A DNA stretch of 64,000 nt from Acrocarpospora corrugata (GCF_009687845.1 NZ_BLAD01000042.1:41087-105086), one strand, 5' to 3'; counted from the stretch's first letter, positions 40,138 to 49,956 are shown. A program made the numbers and translations. The notes: generated by a model from the sequence alone, not told the origin.

Positions 40138-41727
40138 TCAGTCCTCCAGGTCCACCGTGCGGCCGCTGTCGGCGCCGATCTCGGTGCCGATCTGGTCCAC
40201 CACGTCCGCCGGGATGGCCGAGTCGACGGTCAGCGCGATCAGCGCCTTGCCGCCCTTCTCGCCCCGGGCCACCTGCATCGAGGCGATGTTGACCCGGTGC
40301 TCGCCGAGCAGCCGGCCGACGATCCCGACGATGCCGGGCCGGTCGGTGTAGGTGAAGAAGGCCAGGTGGTCGGTGGGCTCGATCTCCATGGTGAAGCCGT
40401 TGACCTCGACCAGCTTCATGATCTGCCGGGGGCCCGACAGCGTCCCGGACACCGAGACGGTCCGCCCGTCGGCGAGCACGCCGCGCACGGTGATCAGGTT
40501 CCGCCAGTCCGGCGACTCCGAGCTGGTGACCAGCTCCACGATGGTGCCGCGGTCCTTGGCCAGCAGCGGCGCGTTCACATAGGTGACCGCGTCGGTGACC
40601 ACGTCGGTGAAGACGCCCTTGAGCGCGGCCAGTTCCAGCACCCGCACGTCCTGCCCGGCGATCTCGCCGCGCACCTCGACGTCCAGGCGGGTGGCGACCT
40701 CGCCGGCCAGCGCGGTGAAGATCCGGCCGAGCCGCTCGGTCAGCGGCAGGCCCGGCTTGACGTCCTCGGCCACCGCGCCGCCCTGCACGTTCACCGCGTC
40801 CGGCACGAACTCCCCGGCCAGCGCCAGCTTGACGCTGCGGGCCACCTGGGTGCCCGCCTTCTCCTGGGCCTCGTGGGTGGAGGCGCCCAGGTGCGGGGTG
40901 ACGACGACCTGGTCGAGCTCGAACAGCGGGCTGTCGGTGACCGGCTCCTTCGGGAACACGTCGATCCCGGCCCCGGCCACCCGGCCCTCCTTGATCGCCG
41001 AGTAGAGCGCGTTCTCGTCGATGATGCCGCCGCGGGCCACGTTGATCAGCCGCACGTTCGGCTTGACCTGGTGCAGCTCCCGGTCACCGATGAGGCCGAT
41101 GGTCTCCTTGGACTTGGGCAGGTGCACGGTGATGAAGTCGGCCTGCTGCAGCACCTCCTCCAGCGAGACCAGCCGCACCCCCATCGCCGCGGCCCTGGCC
41201 GGCTGCAGATAGGGGTCGTACGCGATGATCTCCACGCCGAACGGCTGCAGCCGCTGCGCGACCAGCTGGCCGATCTTGCCGAGGCCGAGGATGCCGACGA
41301 CCTTCTCGTCCAGCTCCACGCCGGTGTACTTGGAACGTTTCCATTCGCCGTTCTTGAGCGCGCCGTGCGCCTGGGCGACGTTCCTGGCCGAGGCCAGGAT
41401 CAGCGCGATGGTGTGCTCGGCGGCGCTGGTGATGTTCGAGGTCGGCGCGTTCACCACCATGACCCCCGCCTTGGTGGCGGCTTCGACGTCGACGTTGTCG
41501 AGGCCGACGCCGGCGCGGGCGACGACGCGCAGCTTGGGAGCGTGCGCGATGGCCTCGGCGTCCACCTGGGTGGCGCTGCGGACGATCAGAGCGTCCACGT
41601 CGGCGAGCGCGGGCAGGAACTGGGACCGGTCGGCTCCGTCGGTGTGGCGGACCTCGAAGTCCGCCCCGAGCACGGCCAGACCGGCGTCGGACAGCTCCTC
41701 TGCGACCAGGACGACTGGCTTGTTCAC
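40138..41727 (-). CDS. serA: D-3-phosphoglycerate dehydrogenase
   Basis: First step of serine synthesis. 529 residues: NAD-binding core with VGILGLGKIGQLVAQRL and the PTSNITSAAEHTIALILA and GASTHEAQEKAG motifs. The Arg, Glu and His catalytic set is in RLINVARGGIIDE, FPKEPVTDSPLFELDQVV and TPHLGAS. An intervening domain and a C-terminal ACT domain (about 455-529) allow serine feedback, as in the long actinobacterial form. It starts with GTG at 41727 preceded by GAAGGAC. Upstream is copy 3 of the dispersed element. Confidence 0.97.
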   Translation of the reverse strand: MNKPVVLVAEELSDAGLAVLGADFEVRHTDGADRSQFLPALADVDALIVRSATQVDAEAIAHAPKLRVVARAGVGLDNVDVEAATKAGVMVVNAPTSNITSAAEHTIALILASARNVAQAHGALKNGEWKRSKYTGVELDEKVVGILGLGKIGQLVAQRLQPFGVEIIAYDPYLQPARAAAMGVRLVSLEEVLQQADFITVHLPKSKETIGLIGDRELHQVKPNVRLINVARGGIIDENALYSAIKEGRVAGAGIDVFPKEPVTDSPLFELDQVVVTPHLGASTHEAQEKAGTQVARSVKLALAGEFVPDAVNVQGGAVAEDVKPGLPLTERLGRIFTALAGEVATRLDVEVRGEIAGQDVRVLELAALKGVFTDVVTDAVTYVNAPLLAKDRGTIVELVTSSESPDWRNLITVRGVLADGRTVSVSGTLSGPRQIMKLVEVNGFTMEIEPTDHLAFFTYTDRPGIVGIVGRLLGEHRVNIASMQVARGEKGGKALIALTVDSAIPADVVDQIGTEIGADSGRTVDLED

Positions 41728-41808
41728 TGATTTGTCCTTCGAGAATTACGGGCGCGATCAGCGCGAGCTTGCCGGGACTTAGGACGGCCCCGAGTCTAGC
41801 TGTGTCTA

Positions 41809-41921
41809 CTTGCCGCGCCTTCGGCGCGGCGGCCCGGCCGCCTTCAGCCGGTGTCTTCCCTCGTCTCTCCGGTCGCTGCGCTCCCTGCGTTCCTCAGTCC
41901 AGACACCGGCGCGGCCGGGCA
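41809..41921 (+). repeat. Dispersed hairpin element, copy 3 (diverged)
   Basis: The most diverged full copy, about one base shorter. Both arms of the outer stem have changed together: CCCGG/CCGGG here, where other copies have CTTGG/CCAAG. The inner stem uses G-C where copy 4 uses T-A, and the first hairpin is a perfect GCCGCGCC/GGCGCGGC. It fills half of the 384-base gap 41728-42111 upstream of serA. The remainder (41922-42111) holds only likely promoters, with no gene I can support. Confidence 0.82.
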
Positions 41922-42111
41922 GATCCCACATATGACCCAGGGCGGAGGGATGGGGGTGTTGTGACGGAGGGGGATCGTGAGACTTCTTCGCGTATCGGGG
42001 CAGAACGAGCGGCCTACCCAGATTGGACCGTGCCCATACACACTGGCTCCAGCTTGGTATTGATCGCACCTATTCTTGGCGATTAGCCTGCTAAACCGTG
42101 GTTCGGTACCT

Positions 42112-42978
42112 ATGGTTTCGTATATGAGCATCGGGAACCCCGCTCTCGGCGAAGTGCTCGCCCAGCACGGCAGCCCGCACCGTCTGCTGGCGGCGCTGGC
42201 CGAATGGGGAATCCTGGTGGCGGTCAGACCTGATCGTTCGGTCGTGCTCGGCACGACGCAGGGCGGGGAACGTGTGCTGCTGGGCTACACCGGCCCGGCC
42301 ACCTACGCGCGGCATCGAGGCAGTCATGCGCTGTCCGCCTGTGACGCGGACACGATTCTCGACATCCAGCGGGTGACCGGGGTCCGGGAGATCGTCATCG
42401 ACGCGGCGGGGCCGGCCGCGGCGGCGGTTCCCATCGAGGATCTCCAGCGGTATCTGCAGAGCACCCGGAGCGGTCCCGCCCCGGTGCTGGCGGCCTCCGC
42501 GCCCAACGCGTACGCGACCGGGAGCATGGCGATGATCACCAAGCCGCCGGTCCGGACCATGCCCGCGCCCGCCCCCACGCCGGTCTCGTCGTCCTCCTGG
42601 GTTCCGCAGCCACGTCAGCATCTGTCCGGGGCGATGACCGTCGTCGATCCCGGATACCAGCGCACCAACCATCCGATCCTGCCCGCGCTGCGGGTGGCCA
42701 TCGCCGAACTGCTCCGCGACTTCGCGGTGATCCACCATGTGTGGATCTCCGAGGCCCGGACCGTGTCCGGCTCGTCGGGGATAATGCTGCACGTCAAGGT
42801 GCACACCCCGGCCGCCGAGGACATCGTCCGCGATCTGCACCGCGGGGTGCGGTCCCGGCTGCCGCAGCTGGCCGCGAGCGAGGCGCCGGTGCTGATGGCC
42901 CGGGTGGCGGACGCGCACACCGAACGCCGGATGATCGAACTGGGCGCGCACGTGGTCTGCGCGGACGTCCGGGAGTAG
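42112..42978 (+). CDS. SseB-like protein
   Basis: 288 residues. The first 125 match the SseB N-terminal fold: LLAALAEWGILVAVR, VLLGYTGPATYARHRG and a closing VREIVIDAAGPAAA. A Pro/Ala/Ser-rich linker (about 128-185) follows, then a C-terminal SseB_C-like domain (about 185-288, LRVAIAELLRDFAVIHHVWISEARTV). Members are cytosolic and of unclear function in actinomycetes. The name comes from E. coli enhanced serine sensitivity, and the gene faces away from serA here. The start is uncertain, 42112 or 42124 (MSIGNP); no SD is visible. Confidence 0.75.
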   Translation: MVSYMSIGNPALGEVLAQHGSPHRLLAALAEWGILVAVRPDRSVVLGTTQGGERVLLGYTGPATYARHRGSHALSACDADTILDIQRVTGVREIVIDAAGPAAAAVPIEDLQRYLQSTRSGPAPVLAASAPNAYATGSMAMITKPPVRTMPAPAPTPVSSSSWVPQPRQHLSGAMTVVDPGYQRTNHPILPALRVAIAELLRDFAVIHHVWISEARTVSGSSGIMLHVKVHTPAAEDIVRDLHRGVRSRLPQLAASEAPVLMARVADAHTERRMIELGAHVVCADVRE

Positions 42979-42994
42979 CCCCGAATCAGGGGCT
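42977..42994 (+). terminator. Short hairpin at the end of the SseB-like gene
   Basis: A 6-bp stem AGCCCC/GGGGCT with a 6-nt loop overlapping the TAG stop and followed by TTGAGC. Weak terminator candidate. Confidence 0.4.
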
Positions 42995-43095
42995 TTGAGC
43001 CGAAAAATCGTGACCTGCGTGGGTCTATAACACCTTGCTGGGCAATCGGGATCACCGCCTAGTCGGTCGGGCGCTTGGTGGGCTTCAATGACGCC

Positions 43096-44427
43096 ATGAT
43101 TCCCGCGACCTCCGGCCGGGTCCCCACCGGCGTGCGCATCGGCTACGCCGTCGGCTCGTTCTGCACGGCCAACTTCGCCGCCATCCCGGGGCTGCTGCTG
43201 CTGATCTACATGACCAACGTGCTCGCGGTCGATCCGCTGCTGGCCGGGATCGTGGTGTTCCTGCCCAAGGCGTGGGATCTGATCGCGAACACGCTGATCG
43301 GGCAGTGGTCGGACCGGACGGTCTCCCGCTGGGGGCCGCGGCGGCCGTGGATGCTGGCCGGGACCGCCGTGCTGCCGATCGCGTTCGCGGTCATGTTCAT
43401 CGGGCCGCCGCTGAAGGGCGTGCCGGCCGCGATCTTCGTCGGGCTGGTGTTCCTGGTCGCGGCGACGGGGTACGCGCTGTACGAGGTGCCGTACAAGGCG
43501 ATGCCGGCCGAGATGACGCACGACTACCACGAGCGCACGTCGCTGCTCCAGTGGCGGATGGTGTTCATCGCGATCGCCATCGCGATGAGCGGGGTGCTGG
43601 CGCCGATGCTGGCGGGGGACACCATCGAGGGTTATCGGACGATGGGCTTCGTGTTCGCGGCGATCCTGCTGGTCGCCATGATCGGCTCGTTCTTCGGGAC
43701 GGCGAACGCGCCGTACACCGGGCAGCAGGAGTCGGAGGGCTCGCTGCGGGTGCAACTGGCGGCGGCCAAGGACTCCAAGCCGTTCCTGTGGCTGCTCGGG
43801 CTGTGCAGCGCACAGACCCTGGCCGCCGGGGTGATGCTGGCGGGCGCGCCGTACTTCGCGGCGTACACGCTGGGCAACCCGGAGTCGACGACCACGCTGT
43901 TCGCGGCGCTGGTCGGGCCGATGCTGATCACCATGCCGCTGTGGGTGTGGCTGGCCAGGGTGCTGGACAAGCGCGGCGCGATGATCCTGTCCGGCCTGCT
44001 GTTCATGGCGGGCGCGACCCTGGCCACGGCCAGCCCCCTGTTCGGCCCGCTCTACGCGCACTTCTGCATCGTGGTGGTCGGCGTCGGGTACGCCGGGCTC
44101 CAGCTCCTCCAGTTCTCCATGCTGGCCGACGTGATCGCCTACGACGGCCAGGTCAGCGGCAAGCGCAGGGGCGGCGTCTTCACCGGCCTGTGGACGGCGG
44201 TGGAGAGCGCGGTCGCCGCCTTCGGCGCCACCATCTACGGCGTGACCCTGTCCGTCGGCGGCTTCCTGGAGTCCGACCCCGCCAACCCGGTCACCCAGCC
44301 GGGCTCGGCCGTCACCGCCGTCCTGATCGGCATCACGGTCATCCCCGCGCTGATCATCCTCTCCGGCGTCCTGATGACCCTCAAGTACGATCTGAGCGCC
44401 GACAAGCTGGCCCCGGCGGTCACGTGA
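43096..44427 (+). CDS. GPH-family (MelB-like) sugar symporter
   Basis: A 443-residue, roughly 12-helix transporter. Early motifs GYAVGSFCTANFAAIPGLLLLIYMTN and KAWDLIANTLIGQWSDRT are typical of glycoside-pentoside-hexuronide:cation symporters; the Asp of KAWD aligns with MelB cation-site residues. VPYKAMPAEMTHDYHERTSL is the central GPH loop. Substrate is unknown. The start at 43096 gives MIPATSGRVPTGVRIGYA. No SD is evident and TTG/GTG codons upstream are in frame. The end overlaps the convergent permease remnant by 8 bases. Confidence 0.88.
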   Translation: MIPATSGRVPTGVRIGYAVGSFCTANFAAIPGLLLLIYMTNVLAVDPLLAGIVVFLPKAWDLIANTLIGQWSDRTVSRWGPRRPWMLAGTAVLPIAFAVMFIGPPLKGVPAAIFVGLVFLVAATGYALYEVPYKAMPAEMTHDYHERTSLLQWRMVFIAIAIAMSGVLAPMLAGDTIEGYRTMGFVFAAILLVAMIGSFFGTANAPYTGQQESEGSLRVQLAAAKDSKPFLWLLGLCSAQTLAAGVMLAGAPYFAAYTLGNPESTTTLFAALVGPMLITMPLWVWLARVLDKRGAMILSGLLFMAGATLATASPLFGPLYAHFCIVVVGVGYAGLQLLQFSMLADVIAYDGQVSGKRRGGVFTGLWTAVESAVAAFGATIYGVTLSVGGFLESDPANPVTQPGSAVTAVLIGITVIPALIILSGVLMTLKYDLSADKLAPAVT

Positions 44428-46920
44428 GCCGCCGCCCGAGCCGGATCCCGGTCCGCGCGAACACCCCCGTGATCAGGGCCGCCACCAGCGGCAGCACCAG
44501 CACCATGCCCGCCAGCAACGCCCAGGGCACGGCCACGATCGGCGTGGAGACGAACTCCAGGGCCGTGGAGGTGTCCGCGCCGTAGGTGCTGCCGCCCTGG
44601 GGTATGCCGGTGACGGCCCAGGCGGCCAGCACGCCCGGCGGCAGACCGGCGAGCACCCCGGTCAGCGTGCCCAGGCCGGCGATGAACGCGCCCTGGCTGG
44701 CGACGATGAGGCGGCGGGTCCACGGCGAGGCGCCGACGGCGGCCATCGTGTCCAGGTCCGGGCGGGCGTCGGCGGCGGCCAGCGCGGTCGCGACGACGGC
44801 CGCGACCAGCACCAGCAGCCCGGCCACCAGGGCGAGCACGGCCAGCGTCAGATCTTCCTCCCGCACCTGCGAGCCGCGCTCCACCGTCAGCTGGGCTTGG
44901 CCGCTCAGGGCGGACACCCGGGCGCCGAGCCGCCGCTCCTGCTCGGCGCTCAGCCGCAGCATGGCCGGATCGATCAGCAGCGCGGTGGTGCGGGCGGTCA
45001 GCCGGGAGGCATCGGCAAGCCCGGCCGGGACGAGCGCGCCGAACGGCGGCGGGCGGTCGGCGTGGGCCGCGACGGCGGGCACGGTGACCCGGGTGAGTTC
45101 TTCCCCCATCCCGGGCACGGAAAGCCGTGCCCGCCCGCCGCGCACGCCGTTGGCGTCGAAGCTCACGGCCTTCCCTGCCGCGAGCGCGGCGGCGGCGGCC
45201 GGATCGTCCCTGCCGAGCACGTACCTGAGCAGGTCGGGGCCGCCGAAGACCACGTCGCCCAGCCTGCCGAAGGAGTGGCTGCACCCGTCGCAGGAACGGA
45301 CCAGGCTGGCCCGGCGCTCCAGCGGAGGCAGCACGTCCCCGGCGGCTCGCACCGTCCTGACCTCGATGAGCGGCACGCCGGGCAGCTCTGCCTCCATCGC
45401 CGAGCGCACCCCCGCCCACTGGTCCTCGTCGAGATCCTCGGCGAACGCCATGGCGGTGCCCGGCACGTTCACAGAGATCGAGTTGACCCGCCGATCGGCG
45501 CCCTGACTGGACAGCAGCACCGCGATGGTGGTCAGCCCGGTCATCGCCGCCAGCACGGCGGCCACCGCGGGCGAGGTGCGGCCGCGGTTGCGGGCGGCGT
45601 CCCTGGCGGCGAGCCGGAGCGGCAGCGGCAGCCAGGCGCGGGTCCGGCCGGCCACCCGGACCAGCAGCGGGGTCAGCGCGACCAGCCCGAGCACCAGCAC
45701 CAGCACGCCGAAGACGAGTGCCAGCATCGCGACCGACGGGCTCCCCATCAGACGCGTGACGATCCCGCAGCAGGCGACTCCGGCCACCACCAGGACCAGG
45801 CCGAACACGGGCAGGCCCGCGCGGTCCCTGACCCGGTCCCTGCGCCCGGCCAGCACGGCGGCCACCTCGGCCCGACCTGCCTGGACGGCCGGAGTCAGCG
45901 CGGCCAGCAGCCCGCTGGCCAGGGCCAGCGCCGCCACCCCGGCCAGCGGCCAGCCCGGCACGTCGAACGGCCCGTAGACCGGGACCGGCTGGTTGGCGCG
46001 GTACACCGTCACCGCGGCGACGCCGATGCCCACCGGCACCCCGGCAAGGGGCGGCCAGGCCGCCGAGCAGCAGCCCGTCGGCCAGCGTCAGGGCGCGCAG
46101 GTGCCCGGCCTCCGCGCCCTGCGCGGCCAGCAGGCCGAGCTCACGCCTGCGGCGGCGCAGCCCCACCGCGAACGCGGGCCCGGCCAGCAGCACCACCTCC
46201 AGCACGATCAGCAGGATGCCGAGCAGGCCGCTGGTCGTCCCCGCGTCGAACTCGGTGGGCCGCGGGTACACGCTGGGCACGTCCGGCGGGTCGGCGGCGA
46301 CGGCGCGGGAACGCACCACCAGCCCTTCCCGGTTCAGCCGCTGGACCTGATCCCAGCCGACCGGCGCGGGCGTGTCGACGAGCCACTGGACCTCGTGCAC
46401 CCGCACGGGCGCGGCAGGGCCGGGCGCGGCCCCGTCCGCGGGTTCCGGCACCAGCGCGGGCGGCGAGCCAGGGCCGGCGGTTCCGGGCAGCGTGATCATC
46501 GCGTCCATCGGCGTCATGTTCCTGATCGACTCGGCCACGCCGACCACGCGGACCCGCCGGGCGGCCAGCGAATCCGGATCGTCGAGCCGATCGGCGCCAG
46601 TTCGGCCAGCGCGACGGAGACGGCCGTCTCGCCCGCGTCGGCGGGCATCCGCCCGGACACCCGGACGTAGATTCCCTCGGTGAGCGAGTCGCGGGAGTCG
46701 ATCTCGTAGGCGTAGATCCACTTTCTCGCGCCGGCGATGTCCACGAGCTGCTCGCCCGAGGTGATCCGGGTGACCCGGCCACCGGCCGCCGCCGCGATCT
46801 GGGCGTCGGGCTCACCAGGGCCACCGGCACCGCGATCATCAGGAAGATCAGCGAGCTGCGGCCCCGGTCCCGCCACAGGTCGCGGCGGGACAGGCGCAGC
46901 ATCGCGCGCAAGGCGCTCAT
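44420..46920 (-). pseudogene. MacB/FtsX-type ABC permease, disrupted
   Basis: A large FtsX-like permease (expected about 830 residues) split over three reading frames. The N-terminus (MSALRAMLRLSRRDLWRDRG) stays in frame through one helix to about 46835. It then jumps to PDAQIAAAAGGRVTRI, where the distance between these family segments is too short, so bases are probably lost. At about 46565 the frame shifts again to RRVRVVGVAESIRN. At about 46048-46051 a run of four G on the plus strand where three would keep frame shifts it into VPVGIGVAAVTVYRANQ. The last 500 residues are intact. It overlaps the ATPase stop (ATGA). Real decay or sequence error. Confidence 0.8.
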
Positions 46921-47620
46921 CGGGCGCTCACCAGCGGCTCGGCGGTGTCGGCGATCCTGCCGTCGCGCAGGAACACGACCCGGTCGGCCCAGGCCGCGTA
47001 CCGGGACTCGTGGGTGACCAGCAGCACGGCGGCGCCGGCCTCGCAGCGCTCGCGCAGCAGCTGCAGGACCGCGTCGCCGGTCGGGGTGTCGAGCGCGCCT
47101 GTGGGCTCGTCGGCCAGCAGCAGGGAACGCCCGCCGACGAGCGCGCGGGCGATGGCCACCCGCTGCCGCTGGCCGCCGGACAGCTCCTCGGGGAACCGGT
47201 CCCCGGCGTCCGCCAGCCCGACCTCGCCCAGCACCGTCCCGGCCTCGGCCCGCGCCTGTCTGGTACGGACTCCGTCCAGCTCACGCGGGAGCATCACGTT
47301 CTCGATCGCGGTCAGCGAGGGAATCAGGTTGAGATCCTGGACACGTAACCCGCGTGCCTGCGGCGCAGAGCGGCGAGCTCCCGCGCGGACAGCCCGTCCA
47401 GCCGGACGCCGCCGAGCTCGGCCGTGCCGGAGGTGGCGCGTTCGAGCCCGCCGGCCAGGTTGAGCAGGGTCGACTTGCCGGACCCCGACGGACCCATGAC
47501 CGCGACCAGCTCCCCGGCCGCGACCTCCAGGCTCACCCCGCGCAGGGCGGAGACCGCCTGCTCCCCCGTGCCGTGGACTTTGGTGACCTCGGTCAGGCGG
47601 GACACCGGTGCTGTGCTCAT
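46917..47620 (-). pseudogene. ABC transporter ATPase (LolD/MacB type), frameshifted
   Basis: Two frames together give a complete ATPase of about 230 residues. The first has MGPSGSGKSTLLNLAGGLE (Walker A) and ends RRRHAGYVSRIST. The second resumes with MLPRELDG, LSGGQRQRVAIARAL (signature), LLADEPTGALD (Walker B) and VLLVTHES. At about 47339-47342 one T is missing: GTGTCCAGG occurs where GTG TTC CAG GAT would give the usual VFQDLNLI. Restoring one base joins the frames. ATGA overlaps link it to PadR upstream and the permease downstream. Confidence 0.85.
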
Positions 47621-48132
47621 CGAGACTCCTGGGGGGACGCGCCGAGAACGGCTTCGCAGTGGTCGAGCCAGCGCTGCTCGGCCTCGGCCTGAAAGATCAT
47701 CGAGTCGTAGACCAGGCGCTGCGGCAGTTCCGCGCCGCGTTTGGCCCTGGTCAGGGACTGCAGGGTGCGCATGGTGGCCGAGCGCTGGGCCTGCACCACG
47801 CCGCGCACGTCCACGCCGGGGGCGGTCACCGCCATCGCGAGTTTGATCACCAGTTCGTCGCGCGGCCGGTCGGACTGGGCGATGGGGGTGCTGAACCAGC
47901 GCTCCAGTTCCGACCGGCCGGGTTCGGTGATGGCGTAGACCACCCGGCCCTGCTCGTCCTGCTCGCCGGGGGCCACCAGGCCGTCGCGCTCCATCCGGGC
48001 CAGCGTCGTGTAGACCTGGCCGATGTTGAGCGGCCAGGTCGCCCCCGTGGAAGCCTCGAATTCGGCGCGCAGCTGGTAGCCGTATCGCGCCCCCTGGCTG
48101 AGCAGGGCGAGCAGGCCGTGGCGGATCGACAT
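47617..48132 (-). CDS. PadR-family regulator
   Basis: A 171-residue repressor. Winged HTH in residues 1-85: MSIRHGLLALLSQGARYGYQLRAEF and WPLNIGQVYTTLARMERDGLV. A C-terminal helical Vir-type dimer domain follows. It probably controls its own operon with the ABC exporter, to which it is joined by an ATGA overlap. A 24-bp palindrome abuts its start. The longer frame to 48189 crosses that site. It is intact although the transporter is broken. Confidence 0.92.
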   Translation of the reverse strand: MSIRHGLLALLSQGARYGYQLRAEFEASTGATWPLNIGQVYTTLARMERDGLVAPGEQDEQGRVVYAITEPGRSELERWFSTPIAQSDRPRDELVIKLAMAVTAPGVDVRGVVQAQRSATMRTLQSLTRAKRGAELPQRLVYDSMIFQAEAEQRWLDHCEAVLGASPQESR

Positions 48133-48134
48133 AG

Positions 48135-48158
48135 ATACTGAGTATGCATACTCAGTAT
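48135..48158 (-). promoter_or_regulatory. 24-bp perfect palindrome, PadR operator
   Basis: A 12-base arm ATACTGAGTATG followed directly by its reverse complement, just two bases before the PadR start codon at 48132. AT-rich centre. Position and symmetry fit PadR autoregulation, perhaps overlapping the -10 region. The rest of 48159-48342 shows no gene. Confidence 0.75.
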
Positions 48159-48342
48159 GCCCGAAGCAAATCGATGTGACGAGGATCACACTTGCGCGGA
48201 TGGAACGTAGCCATCAGGGCTGACGGCTCTACCGATCTTCCGATCCCACGACAAAAGGGTCGATTACTCGGTATTCCGGGTTGAAGGGGGACCATAATGC
48301 TGATTTCCATCCAGCGTCTAACCCCTCCACCTGGAAGGAAGC

Positions 48343-49260
48343 ATGAACAAACCCCTGCGAGCGCTCCTCTGCCTGACCGCGATCGTCGCCGTCGGCTGTG
48401 GCACGACCCCCCTCCCCGCCGCCTCTCCCGTCGCCGCCGCGGCCGGACTGTCGGCCGAGTCCGGATCCTCTGGATCTTCGGCGGGAACCTCCTCTGGGTC
48501 GGCGACCGCGGCATCGATAGTCGCGCGCTGTCGGGTCGCGGCGGCGAAGCCGGTCCTGACCTCGGCTGGACGCCTCCGCGCGAGCGTGTCCCGAGCCGGA
48601 TGCACCAAGGAGGCCCGCCTCCGCATCCGGATCAAGAAGTCCGTCCTCGGTCCTGACCGGGTCGTCAAGAGCGGCTCGCGGATCGTCCGCAACGCGCGCC
48701 TGACCACGACCAGCACCGCGAACTGCGCCCCCGGCGTGTTCTACACCACGGCCACCGACTCGGCCGGCCACGTCGCGGTCTCCAGGAAGGTCCGGGTCAG
48801 GTGCCCCGCGGCGCCCAAGCCCACCCCCACGCCGACCCCCACCGAGAACCCGGGCGCGGGCGGCGGCGGGACCGGCGTCGGCACCGCGATCGAGAACGAG
48901 GTCGTCCGGCTGACCAACGCCGAACGCGCCAAGGCCGGCTGCAAGCCGCTCGTGCACGAGGCGCGCCTGCACAAGGCCGCCCTCGGTCACTCGGCCGACA
49001 TGTCCGCCAAGAACTACTTCGACCACGACTCCCAGGACGGGCGCGGGTTCGACGACCGGATCAAGGCCACCGGCTACTCCTTCTCCTCCATCGGCGAGAA
49101 CATCGCCCAGGGTCAGCGCACGGCCGAGTCCGTGATGAAGGACTGGATGGGCAGCCCCGGCCACCGGCAGAACATCCTCAACTGCGACTACACCCAGATC
49201 GGCGTCGGGTACGTCGCCGCCGGCGGTCCGTACTGGACTCAGGACTTCGGCAGGCCGTAA
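48343..49260 (+). CDS. CAP/SCP-domain lipoprotein
   Basis: 305 residues. A signal peptide ending in a lipobox (LTAIVAVGC) predicts export and lipid anchoring. Residues 20-58 are a Ser/Ala/Gly linker. Residues 58-165 form a Cys-containing beta domain, then a PTPTPTPTENPG linker. The last 125 residues are a CAP domain: VVRLTNAERAKAGCKPL, ALGHSADMSAKNYFDHDS, GENIAQGQ and WMGSPGHRQNILN, including the His/Glu cavity residues. CAP proteins bind lipids or act on the cell wall; the role here is unknown. GGAAGGAAGC precedes the ATG. Confidence 0.92.
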   Translation: MNKPLRALLCLTAIVAVGCGTTPLPAASPVAAAAGLSAESGSSGSSAGTSSGSATAASIVARCRVAAAKPVLTSAGRLRASVSRAGCTKEARLRIRIKKSVLGPDRVVKSGSRIVRNARLTTTSTANCAPGVFYTTATDSAGHVAVSRKVRVRCPAAPKPTPTPTPTENPGAGGGGTGVGTAIENEVVRLTNAERAKAGCKPLVHEARLHKAALGHSADMSAKNYFDHDSQDGRGFDDRIKATGYSFSSIGENIAQGQRTAESVMKDWMGSPGHRQNILNCDYTQIGVGYVAAGGPYWTQDFGRP

Positions 49261-49264
49261 ACGC

Positions 49265-49300
49265 CTCTACCGGCCCGCGTGGCAGCGCGGGCCGGTAGAG
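49265..49300 (+). terminator. 15-bp hairpin after the CAP-domain gene
   Basis: Perfect 15-bp stem (49265-49279 with 49286-49300, 6-nt loop) four bases after the stop codon. No strong T-run follows, only TCATGTTCTC. Probable terminator of the CAP gene or a processing structure. Confidence 0.65.
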
Positions 49301-49353
49301 TCATGTTCTCGGCAATCTGGACACCAGAGATCTGGAAAGCGGATACTCCAGAC

Positions 49354-49890
49354 ATGAGCTCGCAGCCACCCGTACGCGCCTCGGATGGGGACCGCGATCG
49401 CGCGCTCAACGAGCTTCGCGACCGGGCCGCCGAAGGCCGCTTGTCGATGGAGACCTTCGTCGGGCGGGTGGATCAGGCCCTGCGCGCCCGCAGCCGCGAC
49501 GAGCTGGACGAACTCATCGCGGACCTGCCGCACCGCGGCCGCTGGCGACGCCGGATCACCGAGGCCGTCGCGTCCGCCTCCGACTTCACCTCCCGGCTGC
49601 AGAGCGCCTGGCGCCGCCCGCGCCTCCCGCGCCTGGCGCTCCCGCCCGACAGCAGAATCCGCTACGTGGTCGGCCGGGGCTCCTCCTGCGACCTCGTCCT
49701 GTCCGACCTGACCGTCTCCCGCGTCCACGCCGAACTCCGCCGCGAAGAGGACTACTGGCTCCTGGTCGACCTCGGCTCACTCAACGGCACCCGCCTCAAC
49801 GGCTGGCGCCTGGTCGGCCCGGCCCGGGTCCGCACCGGCGACGAGATCGCCTTCGGCGACTGCGCCTTCCTGGTCTCCGCCCCCGCCTAA
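49354..49890 (+). CDS. DUF1707-FHA domain protein
   Basis: 178 residues. DUF1707 (about 8-55) shows VRASDGDRDRALNELRDRAAEGRLS. After a basic linker comes an FHA phosphothreonine-binding domain (about 95-178): VVGRGSSCDLVLSDLTVSRVHAEL and LVDLGSLNGTRLNG, with the Arg, Ser and His ligands. It may read signals from Ser/Thr kinases, none of which lies in the window. The start at 49354 (MSSQPPVRAS) is chosen for DUF1707. An upstream ATG at 49303 also exists. Confidence 0.9.
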   Translation: MSSQPPVRASDGDRDRALNELRDRAAEGRLSMETFVGRVDQALRARSRDELDELIADLPHRGRWRRRITEAVASASDFTSRLQSAWRRPRLPRLALPPDSRIRYVVGRGSSCDLVLSDLTVSRVHAELRREEDYWLLVDLGSLNGTRLNGWRLVGPARVRTGDEIAFGDCAFLVSAPA

Positions 49891-49924
49891 AGAAAACGGC
49901 GCCACCCCACAAGGAGTGACGCCG
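49889..49924 (-). terminator. Terminator of the ilv operon
   Basis: On the minus strand a 12-bp stem (49924-49913 with 49908-49897, two G-U pairs that would be mismatches on the other strand) with a 4-nt loop is followed by TTTTCTTT. It begins 150 bases after the ilvC stop, with copy 4 of the dispersed element in between. Confidence 0.85.
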
Positions 49925-49956
49925 CAATCAATCTTTCCGACTCCCCCTTTGGCCCC

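Noticed and set aside
44235-46721. 828-codon minus-strand frame taken as one intact permease
   Set aside because: Only a middle part (about 46050-46570) matches an FtsX permease. Before and after this the matching residues lie in other frames, so the gene is treated as disrupted.
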